A stretch of DNA of 27,546 nucleotides, from positions 1 through 27,546 of the forward strand of contig JAHLFV010000013.1 in assembly GCA_018883625.1 (NCBI GenBank). The letters are read 5' to 3'. Origin of the DNA: Candidatus Treponema excrementipullorum (GTDB lineage: Bacteria; Spirochaetota; Spirochaetia; Treponematales; Treponemataceae). Positions 6,573 to 13,883 of this stretch are shown one piece after another. The notes beneath the pieces are model-generated. The model saw only the letters and a program-made list of their open reading frames with translations, did no database searches and was not told the DNA's origin. Both the position numbers and the translations under genes were made by a program. Each line of letters starts with the position of its first letter. Positions within the stretch are counted from its first letter, which is position 1.

Positions 6573-7513
6573 CGTGCTTTAGCTCCTTTGCCCTTAAGTT
6601 TATATCCGTATTTTACCGGGATAATTTTATTTAAGAAGGGGGTCAAAATATTCATGATAAGAATACTGAACATAACTCCTTCAGGATAGGCACCGAATTC
6701 TCTGATAAGGAAGGTAATAAGACCACAGCCTACACCAAAAATAAGACGACCGGCTTTTGTTACCGGAGCGGTGGCATAATCTGTTGTCATAAATACGGCA
6801 CCGAACATGGCACCACCGGTATAAATTGCCATTAAAGGAAAACCGCCGGACAAAACGGTACAGAGAGCCAAGGTGGCTATCATGGCAACGGGGGCACGCC
6901 AGTCAATAATGCGGGTTACCAGTAAAAAGACAAAAGCAATAAGTATAAGTAAAATACTGGTTTCACCGATACATCCGGCTCGGTTACCAAAAAATAAATC
7001 CCAATATACGTTACTGTTTATGGATACTGTTGTCTGACTCAAAATGGTGGCACCGCTTAATCCGTCAAAGGGGCGAATCCATGTGCCCATGGCTGCCGGG
7101 AAGCTGGTAAACAAAAATGCCCGTCCTGTAAGTGCCGGATTAAAGACATTTGCACCGATACCGCCAAAAAAGCCTTTAGCTACCACGATGGCAAAAATAG
7201 CTCCCAAAACGGTCATCCAGACAGGAAGGGTGGGGGGCAAAACCAATGCCAACATTAATCCTGTAACCACGGCGGAAAGGTCTTTGATTCTGACTTTTTG
7301 TTTTGTTGCAATTTGGAAAACCCATTCTGCCAAAACGGCTGTAGTTACAGAAACTAAAATAGTTACTAAAGCGGGAATACCAAAAAGAATTACACCGTAT
7401 ACTGCCAAGGGTAACAAAGCGATGATAACGCAGAGCATAATCATGGTAGTATTTCTTTTGGTGGAAACGTGAGGTCCCGGAGAGACATATATTTCTTGTA
7501 TAGGCTGTGCCAT
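6569..7513 (-). CDS. rnfD: Rnf complex subunit D (membrane flavoprotein)
   Basis: RnfD is the large membrane subunit (NqrB family) that holds a covalent FMN and is thought to form the ion path. The protein has 314 residues and about nine to ten membrane segments. The flavinylation motif DGLSGAT (D150-T156) is intact, so FMN should sit on Thr156, attached by an ApbE/Ftp-type transferase encoded elsewhere. FFGGIGANVFNPALTGRAF is the characteristic NqrB/RnfD signature. The start overlaps the rnfC stop by one base (TAATG) with AGGAGG upstream; the stop overlaps the rnfG start. In T. pallidum, periplasmic flavinylation by Ftp is established knowledge, which supports the same route here. Confidence 0.96.
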   Translation of the reverse strand: MAQPIQEIYVSPGPHVSTKRNTTMIMLCVIIALLPLAVYGVILFGIPALVTILVSVTTAVLAEWVFQIATKQKVRIKDLSAVVTGLMLALVLPPTLPVWMTVLGAIFAIVVAKGFFGGIGANVFNPALTGRAFLFTSFPAAMGTWIRPFDGLSGATILSQTTVSINSNVYWDLFFGNRAGCIGETSILLILIAFVFLLVTRIIDWRAPVAMIATLALCTVLSGGFPLMAIYTGGAMFGAVFMTTDYATAPVTKAGRLIFGVGCGLITFLIREFGAYPEGVMFSILIMNILTPFLNKIIPVKYGYKLKGKGAKAR

Positions 7514-8859
7514 TATGCTTTTCCTCCTGTTGATGCTGCCTTTTGTTTTGCAAGTTCTGTCCGTACAACGGCTTTACCTACACGGAATCGCTGGGTCAAG
7601 GGAATGTGAGAAGGACAAACATAGGAGCAGGCACCGCACTCTATACAGTCCATTAAACCGTACCGCTGTGCTTCCTTGTAGTTGTCTGCTTTCATAGATC
7701 GAACCATTAAAACAGGAGACAAATTGCAGGGGCAATGATCGATACAGGTACCGCAACCGATACAGGGATCTTCCTCTGCCAAGGCTGCCTCTTTTGCCGT
7801 TAAAAAGGTAATGCCGGAAGTTCTTTTTTCTACCGGAAAGTTTGTGTCTGCCATGGAAGCCCCCATCATAGGGCCACCGGATAAAATCTTTACGGTTTCC
7901 GGAGACACAATACCGTCGGTAATTTCGTTTACCATAGTTCCCACGGGAACACGTAGGTTTTTTGGTTCTGTACATCCTTGACCGGAAACAGTGAGAGGCC
8001 GGTCAATAAGAGGTTTCCCTTCCCGGAATGCTTCAGAAATAGCACACAGTGTTGCTACATTGCTGATAACGCACCCTACGTCGATAGGAAGTCCTTTAGC
8101 AGGAATTTCCCGTTTAAGGACAGCTTTTACGATAGTTTTTTCGCTTCCTTGGGGATATTTTGTTTTACATAATTTTATTGCTATGGAAGCACCGTGAATA
8201 TTGTTTTCGACAGCTTTTTGTAAAATCGGTACTAAGTGTTTTTTGTTGCTTTCCAACACGATTATACCTTTAGGTGCTCCGATAATTTTCATGGCAATGG
8301 AAAGTCCGTCAACAAATTTTGAGCTTTCTTCTTCCATTAAATGTGCATCGATTGTGAGATATGGCTCACATTCGGAAGCATTTGCCACAACATACTCGGC
8401 GGTTTTTCCGGCGGGGATTTTATATTTTACGTTTGTAGGAAATCCTGCACCGCCCATTCCTACAATACCGGCTTCTTTTAGTCGGGTTAAAGATTCTTCC
8501 ACAGAACACTGGAAAGGATCTAAAACCGAAAGATATTCAGTGCGAGCCGAATCGTCCCCTTGGATAATGATGCAGGGGACTTCTGTGTTACCTGCAACAA
8601 TCCGACTTTCGATTTTTTTAACTGTCCCGGCTATGGAAGCGTGGACAGGCACTGCCATTGGACTGTTGCCGGCGGCTATTTTTTGACCTCGGGCAACAGA
8701 GTCTCCCACTGCTACAAGAGGTTCATTGGGTGCACCTCCCTGGGTTATGGGAATACAAACTGTTTTGCTAGAGGGAATGACATACTGAATAGATTTGTCT
8801 TGTGTCAATTCCTTGAATTCTGACGGATGAATTCCGCCCTTGAATGTATAGGTTTTCAT
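7513..8859 (-). CDS. rnfC: Rnf complex subunit C (NADH-interacting)
   Basis: RnfC is the peripheral cytoplasmic subunit that exchanges electrons with NAD(H) through FMN and two [4Fe-4S] clusters. I chose the start at 8859 (MKTYTFKGGIHPSEFK) because GGIHP near the N-terminus is a family hallmark. The upstream extension to 8958 has no family resemblance and would put the promoter inside the gene. The protein has 448 residues. An N-terminal barrel-like segment is followed by a GMGGAGFPT nucleotide/FMN-binding loop, an SLBB-type region, and two cysteine clusters, CIGCGTCIDHCP and CIECGACSYVCP. It is the first gene of rnfCDGEAB. The promoter at 8867-8895 places the RNA start at or next to the ATG, so the mRNA is probably leaderless. 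Confidence 0.95.
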   Translation of the reverse strand: MKTYTFKGGIHPSEFKELTQDKSIQYVIPSSKTVCIPITQGGAPNEPLVAVGDSVARGQKIAAGNSPMAVPVHASIAGTVKKIESRIVAGNTEVPCIIIQGDDSARTEYLSVLDPFQCSVEESLTRLKEAGIVGMGGAGFPTNVKYKIPAGKTAEYVVANASECEPYLTIDAHLMEEESSKFVDGLSIAMKIIGAPKGIIVLESNKKHLVPILQKAVENNIHGASIAIKLCKTKYPQGSEKTIVKAVLKREIPAKGLPIDVGCVISNVATLCAISEAFREGKPLIDRPLTVSGQGCTEPKNLRVPVGTMVNEITDGIVSPETVKILSGGPMMGASMADTNFPVEKRTSGITFLTAKEAALAEEDPCIGCGTCIDHCPCNLSPVLMVRSMKADNYKEAQRYGLMDCIECGACSYVCPSHIPLTQRFRVGKAVVRTELAKQKAASTGGKA

Positions 8860-8866
8860 GATACCT

Positions 8867-8895
8867 ATTCTATAATAGTGAAAACTACTGGTCAA
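8867..8895 (-). promoter_or_regulatory. Promoter of the rnf operon, leaderless type
   Basis: On the minus strand TTGACC (8890-8895), a 17-nt spacer and TAGAAT (8867-8872) form a good sigma70-like promoter. Only seven bases (AGGTATC) separate the -10 from the rnfC ATG, so transcription should begin at or one or two bases before the start codon. Confidence 0.65.
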
Positions 8896-8975
8896 GGAGA
8901 TTTTTGATAAAATCAAGGTATTGTAATTAGATGAATACTTGTGAGCCATTTCTTCCAAGGAAAAATTTTCCCTCG

Positions 8976-9004
8976 TTGAAATTAAGTTTTTTTCCTGTTA
9001 TACT
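8976..9004 (+). promoter_or_regulatory. Sigma70-type promoter of ychF
   Basis: TTGAAA (8976-8981), a 17-nt spacer and TATACT (8999-9004) make a near-consensus promoter. It gives a leader of about 50 nt with an AGAGGA ribosome site before ATG 9061. It is divergent from the rnf promoter. Confidence 0.75.
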
Positions 9005-9060
9005 TATTTCTTCGGAGATATGTGTATATCTGCCGTGACTTATGTGTAAGAGGACTGTAT

Positions 9061-10170
9061 ATGGCTATAAATTGCGGTATTGTAGGTTTGCCTAATGTAG
9101 GTAAGTCAACTATTTTTTCGGCTTTAACTGCTACTCCGGCAGAAGCTGCCAATTACCCTTTCTGTACGATAAACCCCAATGTGGGAATTGTGGATTTGCC
9201 GGATGCTCGGCTTGATTTTTTGTCAAAAACTTTTGAAACAAAGCGCCGTGTGCCTGCCACTGTAGAGTTTGTAGATATTGCGGGATTGGTAAAAGGTGCT
9301 TCCAAGGGTGAGGGCTTAGGAAACCAGTTTTTGGCTCATATTCGTGAAGTAGGTGTTATAGCTCACGTTGTCCGTTGTTTTGACAATGGTGATATTATCC
9401 ACGTAAACAACAAAATCGACCCTGCTGACGACATCGAAACTATCAACATGGAGTTGGCCTTTGCAGACTTGGACACTGTAGAAAAGCGCATAGAAAAAGC
9501 AAGCCGGAACGCCCGGGTTATGGGTAAAGAGGAACAGAAAAAGGCAGCAGGACTGTTAAATGCTTTGAATAAAGTAAAACCCTTGTTGGAAAACGGAAAA
9601 GCTGCCCGGCTTGCGGATTTGACCGATGAAGAAAAAGCCGCTTTGTACGATTCCCACTTGATTACCATGAAGCCCATGATGTACGTGTGCAATGTAGACG
9701 AAGACGGTATTCAAAATGGCAGCCCTTATATCGATACGGTAAAGAAAATTGCCGCAGAAGAAGGTTCCGACGTAGTTGTGATTTGCGGTAAGTTTGAGGC
9801 AGATTTGGCAGAAATGGAAAGCGAAGAAGAGCGGATGGAGTTTTTGGCAGAAATCGGTCTGAAAGAGTCCGGTTTGGCTGTGTTGGCTCGGGCTGCCTAT
9901 CATCTTATGGGATTGCGTACTTTCTTTACTGCTGGTGCCGATGAGTGTAGAGCTTGGACAATTCATGCCGGAGATACGGCTCCTAAAGCTGCCGGGGTAA
10001 TTCACACTGACTTTGAAAAAGGTTTTATCAAAGCGGAAGTGTATCGCTTTGAGGATTTAGTGGAGTACGGTACAGAAGCCAAAATCCGGGAAGCCGGAAA
10101 ATATCGTCAAGAAGGTAAAGAATATATCGTACAGGACGGAGACGTTATTTTCTTTAAGTTTAACGTATAA
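9061..10170 (+). CDS. ychF: Redox-regulated ATPase YchF (Obg family)
   Basis: YchF/OLA1 proteins are ribosome-associated P-loop NTPases that prefer ATP to GTP. The 369-residue length is standard. The start at 9061 gives MAINCGIVGLPNVGKST, with the Walker A at residues 8-16. DIAGL is the switch/Walker B motif. A family-specific variant, CNVDE, replaces the usual NKxD guanine-specificity motif. A helical insertion (about 125-200) lies between them, and a C-terminal TGS/DUF933 domain (about 280-369) ends in GDVIFFKFNV. An upstream in-frame codon at 9022 would add residues not seen in the family. The promoter at 8976-9004 fits the chosen start. The 3' end runs into an unusual long inverted repeat that also covers the next gene's ribosome site. 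Confidence 0.96.
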   Translation: MAINCGIVGLPNVGKSTIFSALTATPAEAANYPFCTINPNVGIVDLPDARLDFLSKTFETKRRVPATVEFVDIAGLVKGASKGEGLGNQFLAHIREVGVIAHVVRCFDNGDIIHVNNKIDPADDIETINMELAFADLDTVEKRIEKASRNARVMGKEEQKKAAGLLNALNKVKPLLENGKAARLADLTDEEKAALYDSHLITMKPMMYVCNVDEDGIQNGSPYIDTVKKIAAEEGSDVVVICGKFEADLAEMESEEERMEFLAEIGLKESGLAVLARAAYHLMGLRTFFTAGADECRAWTIHAGDTAPKAAGVIHTDFEKGFIKAEVYRFEDLVEYGTEAKIREAGKYRQEGKEYIVQDGDVIFFKFNV

Positions 10171-10188
10171 TTTTTCCCGTTTTGCAAG

Positions 10189-10266
10189 AAAATCACCTGT
10201 TTACCTCTATAATTAGAGTAAAGAGTTTTACTCTCGTAAAAGTCGGAGGTGCAGGTGATTTTTTTT
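10189..10266 (+). terminator. ychF terminator overlapping the next start codon
   Basis: AAAATCACCTG (10189-10199) pairs perfectly with CAGGTGATTTT (10252-10262), followed by T10259-10266. Stacked inside are ACCTC/GAGGT (10203-10207 with 10246-10250) and AGAGTAAA/TTTACTCT (10215-10222 with 10227-10234). The right arms contain the GGAGG ribosome site (10245-10249) and the GTG start (10255-10257) of the lipoprotein gene. The structure is thus both an intrinsic terminator for ychF and a trap for the downstream translation start in read-through RNA. Confidence 0.7.
10208..10213 (+). promoter_or_regulatory. Possible internal -10 element (TATAAT)
   Basis: A perfect TATAAT lies between the two outer arms of the ychF terminator repeat. 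The best -35 candidate is TTGCAA (10182-10187), with a 20-nt spacer that is longer than ideal. RNA starting near 10220 would lack the left arm, leaving the ribosome site of the next gene free. Confidence 0.4.
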
Positions 10267-11406
10267 AGATTCCGCAAAATAGTTGTTTTGGCATGTAGTG
10301 TTGTTCTGGCAGGTATATTGTTTCTTACGGGATGCCAGAATGGATTTGAAGATAGTGTCCGACAGGATAGGCTGTATCTTGTTTCTTGGAACGTCCAGAC
10401 TTTCTTTGACGGAGAAACTTCCGGGTTGGAATACAGTGAGTTTACCGGTACTAAATCAGGGTGGGACAGCACAAAGTACGAAAAAAGATTGAAAAATCTT
10501 TGTCAGGCTATTGCAATTTTGGATGCAGACATTCTTGTGTTGCAGGAAATAGAAAGTACTGCGGTGATGCAGGATATAGCTAATTATCTGCCGGAGTATA
10601 TGGATCGGGGAAAGTCCTATAAGTGGATGACCTTTGGCATCGAAAAAGATGCTGCCATCGGTTGCGGTGTGTTTTCTCGGGTTCCCTTAGGAAATACGTA
10701 TATCCATCAGGTGGACAGTCGGATATACGGAGAACAGCCACAGTTGCGTCCTTTAGTAGAAGTGGAACTGCTTTTGGGTGATAAAACTCCCCGACTTTTT
10801 ATTTGTCATTGGAAATCAAAAAGCGGCAGTGAAGAAAAAGCTTTTCTGTGGCAAAAAGAGCAGGAACTTTTGCTGGCTGACTGTTTGAAACAGCTCGCCG
10901 GTGTGTCCGATTCCACTGTCGGCGATTTAGATGCTGAGGTTTCTAAAAGCAACATCGGTGATTTTGACATCGGTATCGCTGATTGTGAAGGCGATTCCGG
11001 TGAAATCAAAGACGGACACGGCAGCCCCACAACTGACGTCACCGGTAAAAATATAATCAAAGCCACCGGCTACGCAGACGGGGCGGTGATATGCGGAGAT
11101 TTTAACCGAGACTTGGAAGAGTTTACTCTCCGTAATAACAGAGTTTTGCTCGGTGATGTTCCCGTTGCTGACGGTTGGTTGCATCCTTCTGTTACCGCAG
11201 AAGGCAGTTATTATTATAAAAATAATTGGGAAAAAATAGACCATATTTTTACTTGGGGCAGTGTACATATGGAAAGTTTTGACGCTTTAACCAATGAGCT
11301 TTGGACGATTCCCGAGGGGGATGAAATTATTCCCCATAAATACACGGTATGGAAGGGCACTGGTTTTTCCGATCACTTACCGGTGGGTGCTGTACTTCGG
11401 TTTTAA
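10255..11406 (+). CDS. Exported endonuclease/exonuclease/phosphatase-fold lipoprotein
   Basis: The protein has 383 residues from GTG 10255, chosen for the GGAGG five bases upstream; GTG at 10249 overlaps that site. The signal peptide ends FLTGC, a lipobox, so it should be lipid-anchored. The EEP fold is marked by its ordered motifs: SWNVQ (metal site), LQEIES (catalytic Glu), ICHWKS, CGDFNRD and FSDHLPVG (catalytic Asp-His). Members cut DNA or phosphodiester/phosphoester bonds, including phospholipids and phosphoinositides; the substrate cannot be told here. An extra segment of about 60 residues (10897-11085), rich in Gly/Asp with VGDLD, IGDFD and IGIAD repeats, sits between HWKS and GDFN. 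It looks like an insertion into a surface loop. Its expression is probably controlled by the overlapping ychF terminator structure. Confidence 0.85.
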   Translation: MIFFRFRKIVVLACSVVLAGILFLTGCQNGFEDSVRQDRLYLVSWNVQTFFDGETSGLEYSEFTGTKSGWDSTKYEKRLKNLCQAIAILDADILVLQEIESTAVMQDIANYLPEYMDRGKSYKWMTFGIEKDAAIGCGVFSRVPLGNTYIHQVDSRIYGEQPQLRPLVEVELLLGDKTPRLFICHWKSKSGSEEKAFLWQKEQELLLADCLKQLAGVSDSTVGDLDAEVSKSNIGDFDIGIADCEGDSGEIKDGHGSPTTDVTGKNIIKATGYADGAVICGDFNRDLEEFTLRNNRVLLGDVPVADGWLHPSVTAEGSYYYKNNWEKIDHIFTWGSVHMESFDALTNELWTIPEGDEIIPHKYTVWKGTGFSDHLPVGAVLRF

Positions 11407-11412
11407 AAAAAC

Positions 11413-11441
11413 TTGAAACATTACATAAAATGTGAAATACT
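11413..11441 (+). promoter_or_regulatory. Sigma70-type promoter, small membrane protein
   Basis: TTGAAA (11413-11418), a 17-nt spacer and AATACT (11436-11441) lie just after the lipoprotein gene stop. The predicted RNA starts near 11448, about 13 nt before ATG 11461, inside the GGGAGG (11447-11452) ribosome site. That is tight and lowers confidence. Confidence 0.45.
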
Positions 11442-11460
11442 GATGCGGGAGGTTATCGTT

Positions 11461-11688
11461 ATGGTAGCTATAATTGTTGGTTTGATTTTTATTGCTTTTA
11501 CAGTGTTTGCTTCTCTTCCCATGGGACTTGCTTGGGGTGCAGATATTATTTCTTTCTTAAAAGGTTGTACTCCTGTATTGACGGCCTTTGTGGGACTGAT
11601 TGCCGTGTTTATCGGGATTGCAGATTTAAAAGATAAGAAAGAAGCAAAAAAAGAGGAGGCTGCCGAAGCATCCTCAGAAAATAAATAA
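11461..11688 (+). CDS. Small two-helix membrane protein
   Basis: This encodes 75 residues from ATG 11461, selected for GGGAGG eight bases upstream; a TTG at 11413 would overlap the promoter. Two hydrophobic helices (about 1-21 and 35-53) are joined by a short loop with SLPMGLAWGADI, then a charged tail rich in Lys and Glu (from about residue 55). Such a layout suggests a small inner membrane protein with a cytoplasmic tail. I do not recognise a named family, and no enzymatic motif is present. It follows the EEP lipoprotein by 54 bases and converges on uvrC with a one-base gap and no visible terminator. Confidence 0.7.
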   Translation: MVAIIVGLIFIAFTVFASLPMGLAWGADIISFLKGCTPVLTAFVGLIAVFIGIADLKDKKEAKKEEAAEASSENK

Positions 11689-11689
11689 G

Positions 11690-13846
11690 CTATTCATCAA
11701 GATAGTTTGCCTCGTCTTCTGCCACGGCCGAGTCTGTTACGGGAAAATCACTGTAAGGGTAGGCGTGCACCGTTGGTTCTGCGTCCATTGGTTTTTCATG
11801 AGGCAGTTCTGTTTCTGAATCGATGTTGTACTCCCCGGATAAAAGAGCATCTGCCAAAGATTCCGGGGTGTTTTCTTTTGTTCCCTGTAATTCCTGCAAT
11901 TTTTTCCGTTGTTCTGTGACGTATTCTTTACAAGCAGCAAGAATATCTTCTGCCTGTTCTCGGGGTATTTTTAAAACGGCAGCAATAGGCGATGCCTCAT
12001 AGATTTGCTGCGATGTTTCTGCTCCGGTTTTTGTTTTAGGTTGTATTTTAGATTGTGTCATAACATTGTCTGTAGGTGACGGCGTTAACTGGGTGTTTTG
12101 CAGATATAATTCCCGGCAGTCTGCCACAAGTTTTTCCGGAGAGATAAAGGTTTCCATAAGCAGCCGTGCCCGTTTGTTTCCGACGTGGGGCATGTGGGCA
12201 AAAACGCTGACAGTATTTTCTTTTGTCCGCAATCTTTGGTTTCGGGTTGTGGCAAAACGGTGGGTTTCGTCTCGTACTCGCTGCAACAATCGCAGGGCAT
12301 CGCTGCGTTTCGGAAGTCGTAATGGTGTACTGTTGCCGGGACGGTATATTTCTTCGTCCCGTTTTGCCAATCCTGCTACGGGAATGTCCAAGTTCAAAGC
12401 TGTCAAAACAGATTGAACAGCATTTACTTGTCCTATACCACCGTCGATCAAAATGAGATCCGGCAATTCTGACTGTTCATTCAAAAGCCGGGTGTATCGG
12501 CGGGCAACGGCCTCTCTCATGGAAGCAAAGTCATCAATAACACCGTCGGTGGTTTTCAGTCGGAAATACCGATAATTTTTTTTGTCCGGGTTACCGTTGT
12601 AAAAACTGATAAGACTGGCTACCGGCAATCTACCTCCGATATGGGCAATATCGAAGCCTTCTATGCGAACAGGTAGGTGAGGGAGTTGCAGTAGTTTTTG
12701 TAATTCTTCCATGGCCGGAGTGTCTCCCCGTTCCCGCATTCGTCGGATAATATCTTCCCGGGCGTTTTGAAAGGCCATGTTCATTGCTGCCTGATGGCGT
12801 TGGGCATGGGGCGTTTCTTCGGTGATTACTTCTATGTTAGGCTCTGAGTGGAGCGTGTTTTTAAACCACTGTTTTGTTAAGTCCAAACCTTCCCGGGTGG
12901 GAACAAATATTTTCGGGGGAATAGACTCTGGCTCTGTGTAATATGCAGTCAAAAATTCTCCTAACAGTTCTTCTGTTTCATTCAGGCTTTGGGTTTGGTA
13001 ATTATCCCGACCTAAAAGTTTTCCCCGTCGCATTTTCAGAACCGTAAAACTTACCAGTTCTCCTTCACTGAAATAAGCTATGTAGTCTCTGTCTTCCGGG
13101 TCAAAGTCTTCTACAATGTTTTGGGCTTTTAATACTTTTAATGCTGCCAAGCCGTCCCGCAATCGGGCTGCTTTTTCAAACTGTAAATTTTTTGCTGCCT
13201 CTTTCATCAGTTGAGTTAGCTTTAATTCTGTGTCTTTGCCTTTCCCCTCAAGTATCTGTTCTATTTCTCCGATATACTCGTTGTAGGTGGGTTCTGATTC
13301 TCTTCCGCAGCAGGGAGCTCCGCATCTTCCGATATGGTAATACATACAGGGGGATTCCCGTTTTCTTAGTGTTTTGCATCGTCGTAGGGGATAGAGACGA
13401 AGTAACGTTTCTATAAAAGTGTCTAAGGCTCCTACATCCGGGAATGGGCCAAAGTACTTTGAGCCGTCCTGTAATACCCGTCTTGTTTTAAAAAGGCGGG
13501 GAAAGGGTTCCTTGGTTATCCTTAATACGGGATAGGATTTTCCATCTTTCAGATTTATGTTGTATCGGGGATTGTGTTCCTTTATCATGTTGTTTTCTAA
13601 GATAAAGGCTTCGTATTCGTTAGCTGTGGTGATATATTCAATGGAAGCAGCCCGGGATACTAGGATCTGTGTTTTTATGTCTTTGTGACCTGAAAAATAG
13701 GATGAGAGGCGATTTTTTAAGTTTTTCGCCTTTCCTACATAAATAACGGTGCCTGCTTCGTCTTTCCAAAAGTAGACGCCACTGGTTGAAGGAGCTTTGA
13801 GAGCTGTGTCATGGAGTTGTTTTCTGACTGAGTTATTTGTTTTCAT
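11690..13846 (-). CDS. uvrC: Excinuclease ABC subunit C
   Basis: UvrC makes both incisions around UvrAB-marked DNA damage. The protein has 718 residues from ATG 13846. An alternative ATG at 13873 adds nine residues, and the open frame to 14095 is not credible UvrC sequence. Domains in order: GIY-YIG nuclease (SGVYFWKD, VIYVGKAKNLKNRLSSYF), a Cys-rich segment, a UVR helix pair (about 200-235), the RNase H-like nuclease (GFDIAHIGG, ILIDGG, ETHRFA), and C-terminal HhH repeats. Two oddities stand out. About 37 residues rich in Thr, Pro and Gln (roughly 11990-12105) separate the first HhH from the second (AVLKIPREQA). An acidic tail of about 65 residues follows the HhH region. The 5' end faces the divergent LamG-like gene with almost no intergenic space. 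No clear promoter is seen. Confidence 0.95.
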   Translation of the reverse strand: MKTNNSVRKQLHDTALKAPSTSGVYFWKDEAGTVIYVGKAKNLKNRLSSYFSGHKDIKTQILVSRAASIEYITTANEYEAFILENNMIKEHNPRYNINLKDGKSYPVLRITKEPFPRLFKTRRVLQDGSKYFGPFPDVGALDTFIETLLRLYPLRRCKTLRKRESPCMYYHIGRCGAPCCGRESEPTYNEYIGEIEQILEGKGKDTELKLTQLMKEAAKNLQFEKAARLRDGLAALKVLKAQNIVEDFDPEDRDYIAYFSEGELVSFTVLKMRRGKLLGRDNYQTQSLNETEELLGEFLTAYYTEPESIPPKIFVPTREGLDLTKQWFKNTLHSEPNIEVITEETPHAQRHQAAMNMAFQNAREDIIRRMRERGDTPAMEELQKLLQLPHLPVRIEGFDIAHIGGRLPVASLISFYNGNPDKKNYRYFRLKTTDGVIDDFASMREAVARRYTRLLNEQSELPDLILIDGGIGQVNAVQSVLTALNLDIPVAGLAKRDEEIYRPGNSTPLRLPKRSDALRLLQRVRDETHRFATTRNQRLRTKENTVSVFAHMPHVGNKRARLLMETFISPEKLVADCRELYLQNTQLTPSPTDNVMTQSKIQPKTKTGAETSQQIYEASPIAAVLKIPREQAEDILAACKEYVTEQRKKLQELQGTKENTPESLADALLSGEYNIDSETELPHEKPMDAEPTVHAYPYSDFPVTDSAVAEDEANYLDE

Positions 13847-13883
13847 ACCTACATTACGTGTTAAAAAACTCATACCCTGTTTT

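Noticed and set aside
8201..8686. 161-codon plus-strand frame
   Set aside because: It is antisense to the strongly supported rnfC coding region; composition and lack of ribosome site mark it as a shadow.
8860..8958. N-terminal extension of rnfC by 33 residues
   Set aside because: It has no similarity to RnfC N-termini, and the promoter lies within it.
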